A DNA stretch of 12,812 nt from JAXGPP01 sp964436865. Its GTDB lineage: Bacteria; Planctomycetota; Planctomycetia; Pirellulales; Thermoguttaceae. The stretch is taken from positions 1 to 12,812 of the forward strand of contig CAYTFK010000206.1 of assembly GCA_964436865.1 (NCBI GenBank), read 5' to 3'. The position numbers were made by a program, and so were the translations under genes. The notes under the pieces are model-generated. The model saw nothing but the letters and a program-made list of their open reading frames with translations. It ran no database searches and was not told where the DNA came from. Shown here piece by piece: positions 6,796-12,812 of this stretch (positions within the stretch are counted from its first letter, which is position 1; each line of letters opens with the position of its first letter).

Positions 6796-7404
6796 ATGGA
6801 CCCCATGGAACTGCTGACCGACCGGCAACGCAAAGTCTACGAATTCATTCGCGAGAAGATCCTCACGCGCGGGTACGGCCCGACTGTTCGCGAAATCGGC
6901 GACCACTTCCGCATCCGCTCCCCCAATGGCGTGATGTGCCACCTTAAGGCGCTCGAGAAGAAGGAGCTCATCGAGCGCGAGGCCAACATGTCGCGCGCCA
7001 TCACGCTGATGGAGCCGCTCCGCTACACCGGGCTCCCCATCAAGGGGCGCATCGCGGCCGGCAAGCTCCACGAAGCGGTCGAACAGGAAGAAGAGGAAGT
7101 CGACTTCACCGCCCTCTTCAATAACGACCGTCGCGATCTGTTTGCCCTCGAAGTCCAGGGCGACTCGATGGTGGGGGCGCACATCGCATCCGGCGACTAC
7201 GTCATCGTCCGCCGCAAGGAGAAGGCCGAGAAAGGTCAGATCGTGGTAGCCATGACCGACGACGGCGAAGCGACCCTCAAGCGGTGGTACCCGGAACGCG
7301 GACGCATTCGGCTCGAGCCGGCGAATTCGTCGATGAAGCCGATCTATGTCAAGAATGCCCGTGTGCTCGGCGTGGTCATCGGCGTGGTCCGCAAGGTCCG
7401 CTGA
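6796..7404 (+). CDS. lexA: LexA repressor, SOS response regulator
   Basis: The 202-residue protein has the same length as E. coli LexA. Residues 4-70 form the winged helix DNA-binding domain (LTDRQRKVYEFI at 7-18; GPTVREIGDHF at 28-38). The self-cleaving S24 domain follows: scissile bond Ala88-Gly89 in GRIAAGK, Ser124 in QGDSMVG as nucleophile and Lys162 in ATLKRW as general base, all intact, so RecA-stimulated autocleavage should work. Residues 97-103 add a run of acidic residues after the cleavage site. Start ATG 6796 is preferred over in-frame TTG 6745 and ATG 6751: AAGGA at 6783-6787 sits 8 nt upstream, the family N-terminus starts here, and the earlier starts fall in or at the edge of the predicted promoter. 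Its probable autoregulation is covered under the promoter. No SOS effector gene lies next to it. Confidence 0.95.
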   Translation: MDPMELLTDRQRKVYEFIREKILTRGYGPTVREIGDHFRIRSPNGVMCHLKALEKKELIEREANMSRAITLMEPLRYTGLPIKGRIAAGKLHEAVEQEEEEVDFTALFNNDRRDLFALEVQGDSMVGAHIASGDYVIVRRKEKAEKGQIVVAMTDDGEATLKRWYPERGRIRLEPANSSMKPIYVKNARVLGVVIGVVRKVR

Positions 7405-7419
7405 GCGCCGGCCGGGCGC
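7405..7419. terminator. Short GC hairpin between lexA and the response regulator
   Basis: GCGCC (7405-7409) pairs with GGCGC (7415-7419) around a 5-nt loop, directly after the lexA stop in the 30-nt gap between convergent genes. There is no T-run, so function as a terminator is doubtful. Confidence 0.2.
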
Positions 7420-7434
7420 GCCGGTCGCAGGAGA

Positions 7435-8790
7435 TCACGCCGATTTGGTCATGGCGATCTCTTGATTGATCTTGTTGTAGAGCGTCTTGAGGCTGATCCC
7501 CAGTTCCTCCGCGGCCCGCGGCTTGTTGCCGCCATGTCGCTGGAGGGCGTCGTGGATTGCCTGCATCTCGATCTCGCGCAGTGTGAGGCCGCTGGCCTCG
7601 TCGGGAGCGACGCGGCGCAGCCGGCGCGTCGTGAACCGCTGCGGCAGGTGCTCCAGGCGGATGGGCAGGCCTTCGCACAGGATCAACGCATGCTCGACGA
7701 CATTCGCCAATTCGCGGACATTGCCGGGCCACGAGTGGCCTGACAGTTCCGCCTCCACCTCCGGCGACAGAATCTCGGCCTCGGGGGGCAGCCCCTTCCG
7801 GCAACGCGCGGCCAGGTGCCGCGCCAGTTGCGGAATGTCCTCTGCGCGCTCGCGGAGCGCCGGGAGGTGGATCTCGAACGTGTTGATGCGGAACCACAGA
7901 TCCTCGCGGAACTCGCCGTCGGCGACCATCTGCTCCAGGTTCCGGTGGGTCGCGCAGATCACGCGGACATCGCAGGTCACCGACTGGTTCTCGCCCACGC
8001 GGCGGATCTCACCGCTTTCCAGGAAACGCAGCAGCTTCGCCTGCATCGCCTTGGGCAATTCTCCGATTTCGTCCAGGAACAGCGAGCCGCCGTGCGCCAC
8101 CTCGAATAGCCCTACCCGGTGCTCATCGGCCCCGGTGAAGCTGCCGCGGCGGTGGCCGAACAGCTCGCTCTCGATGAGGTTCTCCGGCAACGCGCCGCAA
8201 TTGATCGCCACGAACGGCATGTTCGCGCGGCAGCTTTGATCGTGGATGGCCCGGGCGACAAGCTCTTTGCCCGTGCCCGTCTCCCCGAGCACCAGGGCGG
8301 TCGATTCCGTCGGCGCTACCTTGGCGATTAGCGCGCGAACCGCCTCCATGGCCGGCGAATCGCCGATCAGGTCCGACTTCCCCTCGATGTGCTCCAGCCG
8401 CTGCTTCAGCGCGCGGTACTTCCGCGTCAGTTCCCGCTTCTCGGCGACTCGCTGGAGCACCGTTTCGAGCTCGATGAGCTTGCACGGCTTGGTGAGATAG
8501 TCGAACGTCCCGTGGCGCAACGCGGCAATCGCCGTCTGCAGCGACGACTTGCCCGTCAGCACAATCGCCTCGGTGTCGGGCGACATCTCCTTGGCCTTCG
8601 CGATCACCTGGATGCCGTTGAGCCCCGGCATGTCGAGATCCACCAGGACGCAATCGTACGTGTTCCTCTCCAGTGCGGCGACGGCGGTCGTTCCATCCGG
8701 GCAGACGGTGACTTCGTGCCCCATCCGCGGCAATTCCAGGCGCATCAGCTCCTGCAGCGAACGTTCGTCGTCGGCAAACAGCAGTTTCAA
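7435..8790 (-). CDS. Sigma-54 activator-type response regulator (NtrC family)
   Basis: The 451-residue protein is a full three-domain enhancer-binding regulator. The receiver domain (1 to ~118) has Asp7, Asp8, phosphoacceptor Asp51 (V-D-L-D-M-P-G), Thr79 and Lys101. The AAA+ domain (about 141-375) has Walker A GETGTGK (169-175) and Walker B SLFLDE (236-241). The sigma-54 contact loop reads GSFTGA (216-221), a Ser for Ala change from the consensus GAFTGA that keeps the Phe-Thr-Gly core. A Fis-type helix-turn-helix ends the protein (402-440, GGNKPRAAEELGISLKTLY). It should activate sigma-54 promoters when phosphorylated; target genes are unknown. The start is TTG 8790, since the receiver strand KLLFADDE begins at once. 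It lies 4 nt after the kinase stop, without its own clear Shine-Dalgarno site, suggesting translational coupling. Convergent with lexA. Confidence 0.93.
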   Translation of the reverse strand: MKLLFADDERSLQELMRLELPRMGHEVTVCPDGTTAVAALERNTYDCVLVDLDMPGLNGIQVIAKAKEMSPDTEAIVLTGKSSLQTAIAALRHGTFDYLTKPCKLIELETVLQRVAEKRELTRKYRALKQRLEHIEGKSDLIGDSPAMEAVRALIAKVAPTESTALVLGETGTGKELVARAIHDQSCRANMPFVAINCGALPENLIESELFGHRRGSFTGADEHRVGLFEVAHGGSLFLDEIGELPKAMQAKLLRFLESGEIRRVGENQSVTCDVRVICATHRNLEQMVADGEFREDLWFRINTFEIHLPALRERAEDIPQLARHLAARCRKGLPPEAEILSPEVEAELSGHSWPGNVRELANVVEHALILCEGLPIRLEHLPQRFTTRRLRRVAPDEASGLTLREIEMQAIHDALQRHGGNKPRAAEELGISLKTLYNKINQEIAMTKSA

Positions 8791-8794
8791 TCGG

Positions 8795-10408
8795 TTAAGC
8801 GGCGTGGCAGTGATGATCGATCTCCCTGGTCTTGGCGGCCAGCGGCAATCGCACCCGGAATATCGAGCCCAGACCGGGCCCGGGGCTTTCCGCCGTAATC
8901 TCTCCGCCGTGGTCCGACACGATGCGATAACTGATCGACAGCCCGAGCCCGGTGCCTTGCCCCGAGCGGCGGCGTGTAAAGAACGGCTCGAACAGGTGCT
9001 CCTGCACCTCGAGGTCCATCCCGCAGCCGTTGTCGATGAAGGTCAACTCCGCAAATCCGTCCCGTGCGGCCAGCGCAATCCGCACCCGCCCTCCGGCTTC
9101 GAGGCTGTCGAGGGCGTTGGTCAGCAGGTTGAGCACCACCTGCTTGATCTCCTGCGGATTGATCGAAGCGAACACGGGTTCGGCGGCTTCGAGTTCAATT
9201 TCGGTTCCCTTATAGCGGCCCAGGTGCCGGACCATGTCGATCACCCCCTGCAGCAGCCCGCCCAGTTCCACCGCCTGCCGGCGGATCGGCCCGGTGCGCG
9301 AGAAGTCGAGCAGCTTCTCGGTGATCTCCTTGCAGCGGAAGGCCTCGTTCTGGATCATGTCGAGATACTGGAACACGACTTCGTGCCGCGGATCGGCCGG
9401 GTCGAGCTCCGCGCTCACCCGTCCGACGAGCGACTCGGCACACATGGCGATCGAGGCCAGCGGGTTGTTGATCTCGTGGGCCACCCCCGCGGCGAGGAAG
9501 CCGACGCTCGCCAGCCGCTCGTTCCGCACAACCTGCTTCGTGCGCTCCTGCACCTGGTGATCGAGGTCGTCGCGAATCGACTGGAACCGTTCCGTCATGT
9601 GGTTCATCGCTTCGGCCAGCTCCGACATCTCGTCGCACGTGTCAAGGTGGATGCGGTAGCTGAAGTTGCCGGCCGCCACTTGGCGCGAGCCTCCCACGAG
9701 GACCCGCAAGGGAAGAAATACCCACCGATAGAAGAGCCTGATGAAGATCGCGAGAATCAGCGCTGCCGCCAGGCTTACCACCCAGGTGGCCACGATCAGC
9801 GTGCGGTAGGTGGCGCGGACCTCGGCGGCAAAACCGCCCAATCGATGATGCAGGTGGCTGGGCAGCTCGGCCGTCAGCCGCTCGAGATTGGCCAGCTCCG
9901 CATCGAGCTGCTCGACCTTGATGTTGTTCAGCACCCAGTCTTCGTCTCGGTCCGCCTGGTGGACCCGCGCCAGGGCTGCCTCGATCTTCCGCAGCGTGGC
10001 CCACTCGAGCTGCGTGTCGGTGATGCTCAGGTCTTCCAGCCCTTTGTGTTCGAGCTGGCGGCGATAGCGCGTCAGCGTCCGCTCGAATTCGGCGAGTTCG
10101 CCGCGGAAAGTGTCGCGTACGCTCCGCACCCGAAACGCGCTCGGGTCGTTGAAAGCCACCGCGTCCAGGCGGCGAAAATCCACCAGCGCGATGCCGCGCA
10201 GCTCGCCCAGCCCGATGCGCAGATTGGCCACGTGGCCGCTCAGCGCGCCGGCCAGCGGCAGCTCGACTGACCGCCAGCTCAGCGTCTTCACCAGGCCACG
10301 ATAGGCGTACGTGGCATACAGACCGCTCCCCGCCAGCACCACCATCAGCAGCAGGAGCAGTCCGAGCCCGACCAGGAATTTTGTGCGAATGGGCCAGTTC
10401 GACAGCAA
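8795..10408 (-). CDS. Membrane sensor histidine kinase
   Basis: The 537-residue protein is anchored by two membrane segments (about 11-32 and 204-226). The ~170 residues between them are charged and helical with no recognised ligand domain, most like a four-helix-bundle sensor. HAMP follows (~229-281), then the dimerisation domain with phosphoacceptor His311 (GVAHEINNPLASI), and the ATPase domain: N box NLLTNALDS (427-435), G1 DNGCGMD (459-465), F box FEPFFT (473-478), G2 GTGLGLS (485-491). This NtrB-like core fits a kinase that phosphorylates the sigma-54 regulator encoded just downstream. The start is TTG 10408, decided by AAGGAGG 6 nt upstream; a start at 10465 would add 19 residues and has no such site. 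The C-terminus ends in a small histidine/cysteine cluster (D-H-H-C-H). The signal sensed is unknown. Confidence 0.93.
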   Translation of the reverse strand: MLSNWPIRTKFLVGLGLLLLLMVVLAGSGLYATYAYRGLVKTLSWRSVELPLAGALSGHVANLRIGLGELRGIALVDFRRLDAVAFNDPSAFRVRSVRDTFRGELAEFERTLTRYRRQLEHKGLEDLSITDTQLEWATLRKIEAALARVHQADRDEDWVLNNIKVEQLDAELANLERLTAELPSHLHHRLGGFAAEVRATYRTLIVATWVVSLAAALILAIFIRLFYRWVFLPLRVLVGGSRQVAAGNFSYRIHLDTCDEMSELAEAMNHMTERFQSIRDDLDHQVQERTKQVVRNERLASVGFLAAGVAHEINNPLASIAMCAESLVGRVSAELDPADPRHEVVFQYLDMIQNEAFRCKEITEKLLDFSRTGPIRRQAVELGGLLQGVIDMVRHLGRYKGTEIELEAAEPVFASINPQEIKQVVLNLLTNALDSLEAGGRVRIALAARDGFAELTFIDNGCGMDLEVQEHLFEPFFTRRRSGQGTGLGLSISYRIVSDHGGEITAESPGPGLGSIFRVRLPLAAKTREIDHHCHAA

Positions 10409-10414
10409 CGGCGA

Positions 10415-10421
10415 CCTCCTT
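10415..10421 (-). promoter_or_regulatory. Shine-Dalgarno site that fixes the TTG start of the kinase
   Basis: Minus strand AAGGAGG lies 6 nt upstream of TTG 10408. It is the strongest ribosome binding site in the window and argues against the longer in-frame start at 10465. Confidence 0.75.
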
Positions 10422-10584
10422 GTCGCATCAGAACGTTTCAGACAGCGCCCACCCGCCTTTCCCAAGAGTGAGTGGAAGCCTCAGGAAAAGCGGGCTTGCC
10501 TGCCGTTCCGCCTCCGCTGCGATTGGCTCATTGCCGATGCGCAGGTCGTCCCCAACCAGTCCATCCTTGAACCGGCGAGGCGGG

Positions 10585-10614
10585 AGTGTACCATCGTCGG
10601 CCCGCTCAAGGCAA
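10585..10614 (-). promoter_or_regulatory. Possible promoter of the kinase-regulator operon
   Basis: Minus strand TTGCCT (10609-10614), 18-nt spacer, TACACT (10585-10590), 4/6 matches each. It would start transcription near 10578 and give a leader of about 170 nt. The rest of the ~300-base gap between the phosphatase stop and the kinase start shows no gene; its open frames are Arg-rich and featureless. No sigma-54 type TGGC/TGC pair was recognised there. Confidence 0.33.
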
Positions 10615-10706
10615 GACGAACGTTACTCCTTCTGCCGCAGCCACTTAGCACCGAAAGCCGGCGCCGGGCCAAGCCTCGAAAAACCGCGCGACACCGCCCG
10701 GCAAGC

Positions 10707-12008
10707 TCAATGCGCCGCGCCGGCGTCGCCACTGTGGCTGCGCCGCCGCTGATTACGCAGTTCGCTCATCATGAAGCTGATGGCGCGGCAGTATTCGCTC
10801 ACCGCCTTGCAGTAATCCCCCAGGTGCGCCGCAGCGTAGGCCTGATTGCAGTGCATGTTGAAGTGGTTCCAGTCCACCATCCAGCGCTCGTTCTGGGCCG
10901 CCTCGCGCAGTTCCTCCGCGATGCCGCTCAGGCGGTCCGCAAACGACTGGTCCGGCTTGCACTCCCACGCGGCATAAGGCCCGCGCCCCAACGGCTTGCC
11001 GTCAAACTCGTAAGTCGGTACCGGCGGCACGCTGTAGCGCTGCCAGGCCGCCACGGCGCCCGAGATTCCCATCGCCAACAGGCTGACAAACGCTGCCAAC
11101 AGATAGCCCGCCATCAACAAGGCCAGCGCACCAAGCGCGAACAGGCCGGTCAAACCCGAAATCACCGGATTCACCGGCCGGCGCACAGCCCCCGTCGACG
11201 ACGAAGGACCAGGGCCCCTCCCGTCATGGTCCGGGATCCGGGCCACACGCACTACAATCGCCGTGATGTTGTCCGGCCCGCCGCGAAGATTCGCCAGGTG
11301 CACCAACGCATCGACCGCCTCCTCAGGCTCCATGCAACCGAGGATCTTGCCGATCTCCTCATCCTGAACCTGGCCCGAAAGCCCGTCGCTGCACAACAAG
11401 TAGATATCGCCCGGCTGAATCGGAAAGATACCTTCCAGGTCGATCTGCACTTCCGGATTGGGACCGAGCGACCGGGTGATGATGTTCCGGGGTATGAAGT
11501 CGATGCCGTCTTCGCCGCTGATCTGGCCGGCGGCCCGCATCTCCCACACCAGGCTGTGGTCGAATGTCAACTGCTCCAGGCGGTCGGCGCGCCAGCGATA
11601 AACACGGCTGTCGCCCACCTGCGCAGTGACGGCCCCCTGCGGCAGCAGCACCAGCGCGCTGGCCGTCGTTCCCATGCCGCGAAAGTCCTCGCTGGCCTGG
11701 CCGCGGCGGTGAATCTCCAGATTGGCTTCCGCGACGGCGGTGCGCAATGCCTCCGGCGGAGCCAGATCGCGGAGCTTGTTGTAGACCAGCGGAACCGTAT
11801 CGGTCGCCAGTTTGCTCGCCAGTTCACCCGCGGCATGCGCCCCCATGCCGTCGGCAACCACGAAGAGATGCCCCCGCGCCTGCCACTTCTCCACACTTGA
11901 AGCCAGTGCGGTCGCCAGCGAGTCCTGGTTGTTCCCTCGGCGGAGCCCCACGTCGCTCCGTGCGACCGCCTGCAGGCCGTGGTCCCAATTGTTGCCAAGC
12001 TGTAGCAT
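10707..12008 (-). CDS. PP2C-family Ser/Thr phosphatase with membrane hairpin and TPR-like tail
   Basis: The 433-residue protein begins with a complete PP2C/PPM domain (about 12-256), which removes phosphate from serine/threonine using two metal ions. Metal ligands are Asp53 in VADGMGAH, Asp208 in LLCSDGLS and Asp246 in GGPDNIT; GNNQDS (25-30) and VGDSRVY (131-137) are the other family motifs. A hydrophilic linker (257-280) leads to two membrane segments (about 283-303 and 305-322), so catalytic domain and C-terminus should both face the cytoplasm. Residues 380-420 (N-Q-A-Y-A-A-A-H-L-G-D-Y, then helix AVSEYCRAI) resemble a single TPR repeat, unusual for this family. It may counteract Ser/Thr kinases, but none is in view. 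Start ATG 12008 is preferred; an in-frame GTG at 12050 would add 14 residues of no recognisable kind. Neither has a good Shine-Dalgarno site. Confidence 0.9.
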   Translation of the reverse strand: MLQLGNNWDHGLQAVARSDVGLRRGNNQDSLATALASSVEKWQARGHLFVVADGMGAHAAGELASKLATDTVPLVYNKLRDLAPPEALRTAVAEANLEIHRRGQASEDFRGMGTTASALVLLPQGAVTAQVGDSRVYRWRADRLEQLTFDHSLVWEMRAAGQISGEDGIDFIPRNIITRSLGPNPEVQIDLEGIFPIQPGDIYLLCSDGLSGQVQDEEIGKILGCMEPEEAVDALVHLANLRGGPDNITAIVVRVARIPDHDGRGPGPSSSTGAVRRPVNPVISGLTGLFALGALALLMAGYLLAAFVSLLAMGISGAVAAWQRYSVPPVPTYEFDGKPLGRGPYAAWECKPDQSFADRLSGIAEELREAAQNERWMVDWNHFNMHCNQAYAAAHLGDYCKAVSEYCRAISFMMSELRNQRRRSHSGDAGAAH

Positions 12009-12056
12009 CGTATCCGCCGGTCCAACCCAGTGGGGGGGCGATCCCAGCACTTGCCC

Positions 12057-12084
12057 GTTATAGGAGGGCAGTTTACCTATTCTA
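12057..12084 (-). promoter_or_regulatory. Possible phosphatase promoter region
   Basis: Two -10-like hexamers occur on the minus strand, TAGAAT (12079-12084) and TATAAC (12057-12062), each 5/6. Neither has a convincing -35 at 16-18 nt. Use of the nearer one would start transcription about 42 nt before ATG 12008 and would make GTG 12050 unlikely as a start. Confidence 0.3.
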
Positions 12085-12127
12085 TCACCCGCCGCTTCCG
12101 GCAGCTATCCCAAACCGGCGAATGGCC

Positions 12128-12156
12128 TGGAAGCGTCCGCATAGGACCACTATACT
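12128..12156 (+). promoter_or_regulatory. Possible promoter of the PEGA lipoprotein gene
   Basis: TGGAAG (12128-12133), 17-nt spacer, TATACT (12151-12156): 3/6 and 5/6 matches with ideal spacing. Transcription would begin near 12163, about 43 nt before the GTG start. The 197-base gap 12009-12205 holds this and the divergent phosphatase promoter and nothing else recognised. Confidence 0.38.
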
Positions 12157-12205
12157 CCGCGGCCGCGAAGTACCTGGCAACCCTCCCTCGCAAGGCTCGT
12201 TCGCT

Positions 12206-12812
12206 GTGCACTTCTCTCCTCTTCCCAACAGTCGGCCCTCAACCCGGGTAGCAGCGTTTCTCGCCCTAGCGGCGATTGTCTGCACGCCCGGCTGCGTCCA
12301 GCGGCGATTGACGATTCGCAGCAATCCGCCGGGTGCCGTAGTCTATGTCGACAACCAGGAAATTGGCACCACCCCCATCTCCACCGACTTCATCTACTAC
12401 GGCACCCGCGAGATCCGGCTGGTCAAGGACGGTTACGAGACACTCACGGTAATGCAGCCCGTGACCACGCCCTGGTACGAAATTCCGCCCTTGGACTTCG
12501 TCAGCGAGAATTTCGTGCCCGGCGAGATCCGCGACCAGCGGACATTCACCTATAACCTCGTGCCGCAGATGGTCGTCCCCACCGACATTCTGATCAACCG
12601 GGCGGAACAGCTTCGGGCCCAGTCGCAGGCGACCGGCGCCGCCCAGGCCGCCTCCGGCACGCTGCCCCCGCCCCGTCCCGCCGCCCCGGTCGTGCCGTCC
12701 CCCTTCCCGCCCCCGCAAGTCCAGCAGCAATCCATCCTGCCGCAACCCCAGTCGGGCCAGGGCCAGACCGGCCAGCCCACCGACGCCCAATCCACACCCG
12801 TCCGCCCCCTCC
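12206..12812 (+). CDS. PEGA-domain lipoprotein, C-terminus beyond window
   Basis: This open frame of 202 codons is cut by the right edge. Residues 13-29 are a signal segment (VAAFLALAAIVCTPG) followed by Cys30, a plausible though imperfect lipobox (T-P-G-C), so an exported lipid-anchored protein is expected. Residues 35-82 match a PEGA domain: L-T-I-R-S-N-P-P-G-A-x-V-Y-V-D (35-49), G-T-T-P-I at 54-58 and R-L-V-K-D-G-Y-E at 71-78. PEGA domains are common in bacterial surface proteins and are thought to bind other proteins or envelope components; the role here is unknown. From about 135 the sequence is rich in Gln, Ala and Pro (PPPRP, PFPPPQVQQQ), an extended low-complexity tail. Start GTG 12206 is the only start giving a proper signal peptide; a weak AAGG lies 10 nt before it. 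It is divergent from the phosphatase. Confidence 0.85.
   Translation, partial: MHFSPLPNSRPSTRVAAFLALAAIVCTPGCVQRRLTIRSNPPGAVVYVDNQEIGTTPISTDFIYYGTREIRLVKDGYETLTVMQPVTTPWYEIPPLDFVSENFVPGEIRDQRTFTYNLVPQMVVPTDILINRAEQLRAQSQATGAAQAASGTLPPPRPAAPVVPSPFPPPQVQQQSILPQPQSGQGQTGQPTDAQSTPVRPL

Noticed and set aside
8549..11900. Very long open frames on the plus strand (8549-10270 and 10311-11900) opposite the kinase, regulator and phosphatase
   Set aside because: They mirror genes with clear domains on the minus strand, show no domain of their own, and are typical of GC-rich coding DNA.
1..12812. CRISPR arrays, insertion sequences, tRNA or rRNA genes, attachment sites
   Set aside because: No regularly spaced repeats, terminal inverted repeats with transposase, or tRNA-like cloverleaf sequences were recognised by eye.

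Overview
The window is GC-rich chromosomal DNA, most likely from a planctomycete (Planctomycetota). This rests on family resemblance rather than a marker gene. The small exported transthyretin-like protein, the PEGA-domain lipoprotein with a proline/glutamine-rich tail, the glycosyltransferase starting near Y-H-C-x-x-D-P-S-S-G, the form of PurF, and the NagB/PIG-L fusion are all typical of that phylum. Nearly every real gene has a long mirror-image open frame on the opposite strand, as expected at this GC content. Several starts are TTG or GTG, and Shine-Dalgarno sites are present for some genes only.

Layout, left to right: (1) 1-576, minus strand, N-terminal part of a family 4-type glycosyltransferase running off the left edge, possibly frameshifted in its last ~45 bases. 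(2) 577-898, non-coding. (3) 899-2476, minus, amidophosphoribosyltransferase (purF). (4) 2477-2886, divergent promoter region with a purF promoter, a weaker proB promoter and a structured proB leader. (5) 2887-4038, plus, glutamate 5-kinase (proB). (6) 4092-5969, plus, a two-domain protein joining a glucosamine-6-phosphate deaminase to a PIG-L/LmbE deacetylase. (7) 5970-6076, convergent gap with two GC-rich hairpins. (8) 6077-6514, minus, small exported transthyretin-like protein. (9) 6515-6795, divergent control region with a candidate LexA operator inside the lexA promoter. (10) 6796-7404, plus, lexA. (11) 7435-10408, minus, a two-component pair: membrane histidine kinase followed 4 nt later by a sigma-54 activator-type response regulator. 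(12) 10409-10706, non-coding, with a possible promoter for the pair. (13) 10707-12008, minus, PP2C-type Ser/Thr phosphatase with membrane anchor and unusual C-terminus. (14) 12009-12205, divergent promoter region. (15) 12206 to the right edge, plus, PEGA-domain lipoprotein, incomplete.

The genes are a mixture of housekeeping (purine, proline, amino sugar), SOS control and signalling functions. I see no defence island, mobile element, CRISPR array, tRNA or rRNA. The points most worth a second look are the GTACA-N9-TGTAC palindrome in the lexA promoter, which does not match the well-known SOS boxes; the NagB/PIG-L fusion, whose two domains could carry out consecutive steps; the PP2C with its membrane hairpin and TPR-like tail; and the possible frameshift at the left edge. 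No clearly undescribed system was found.
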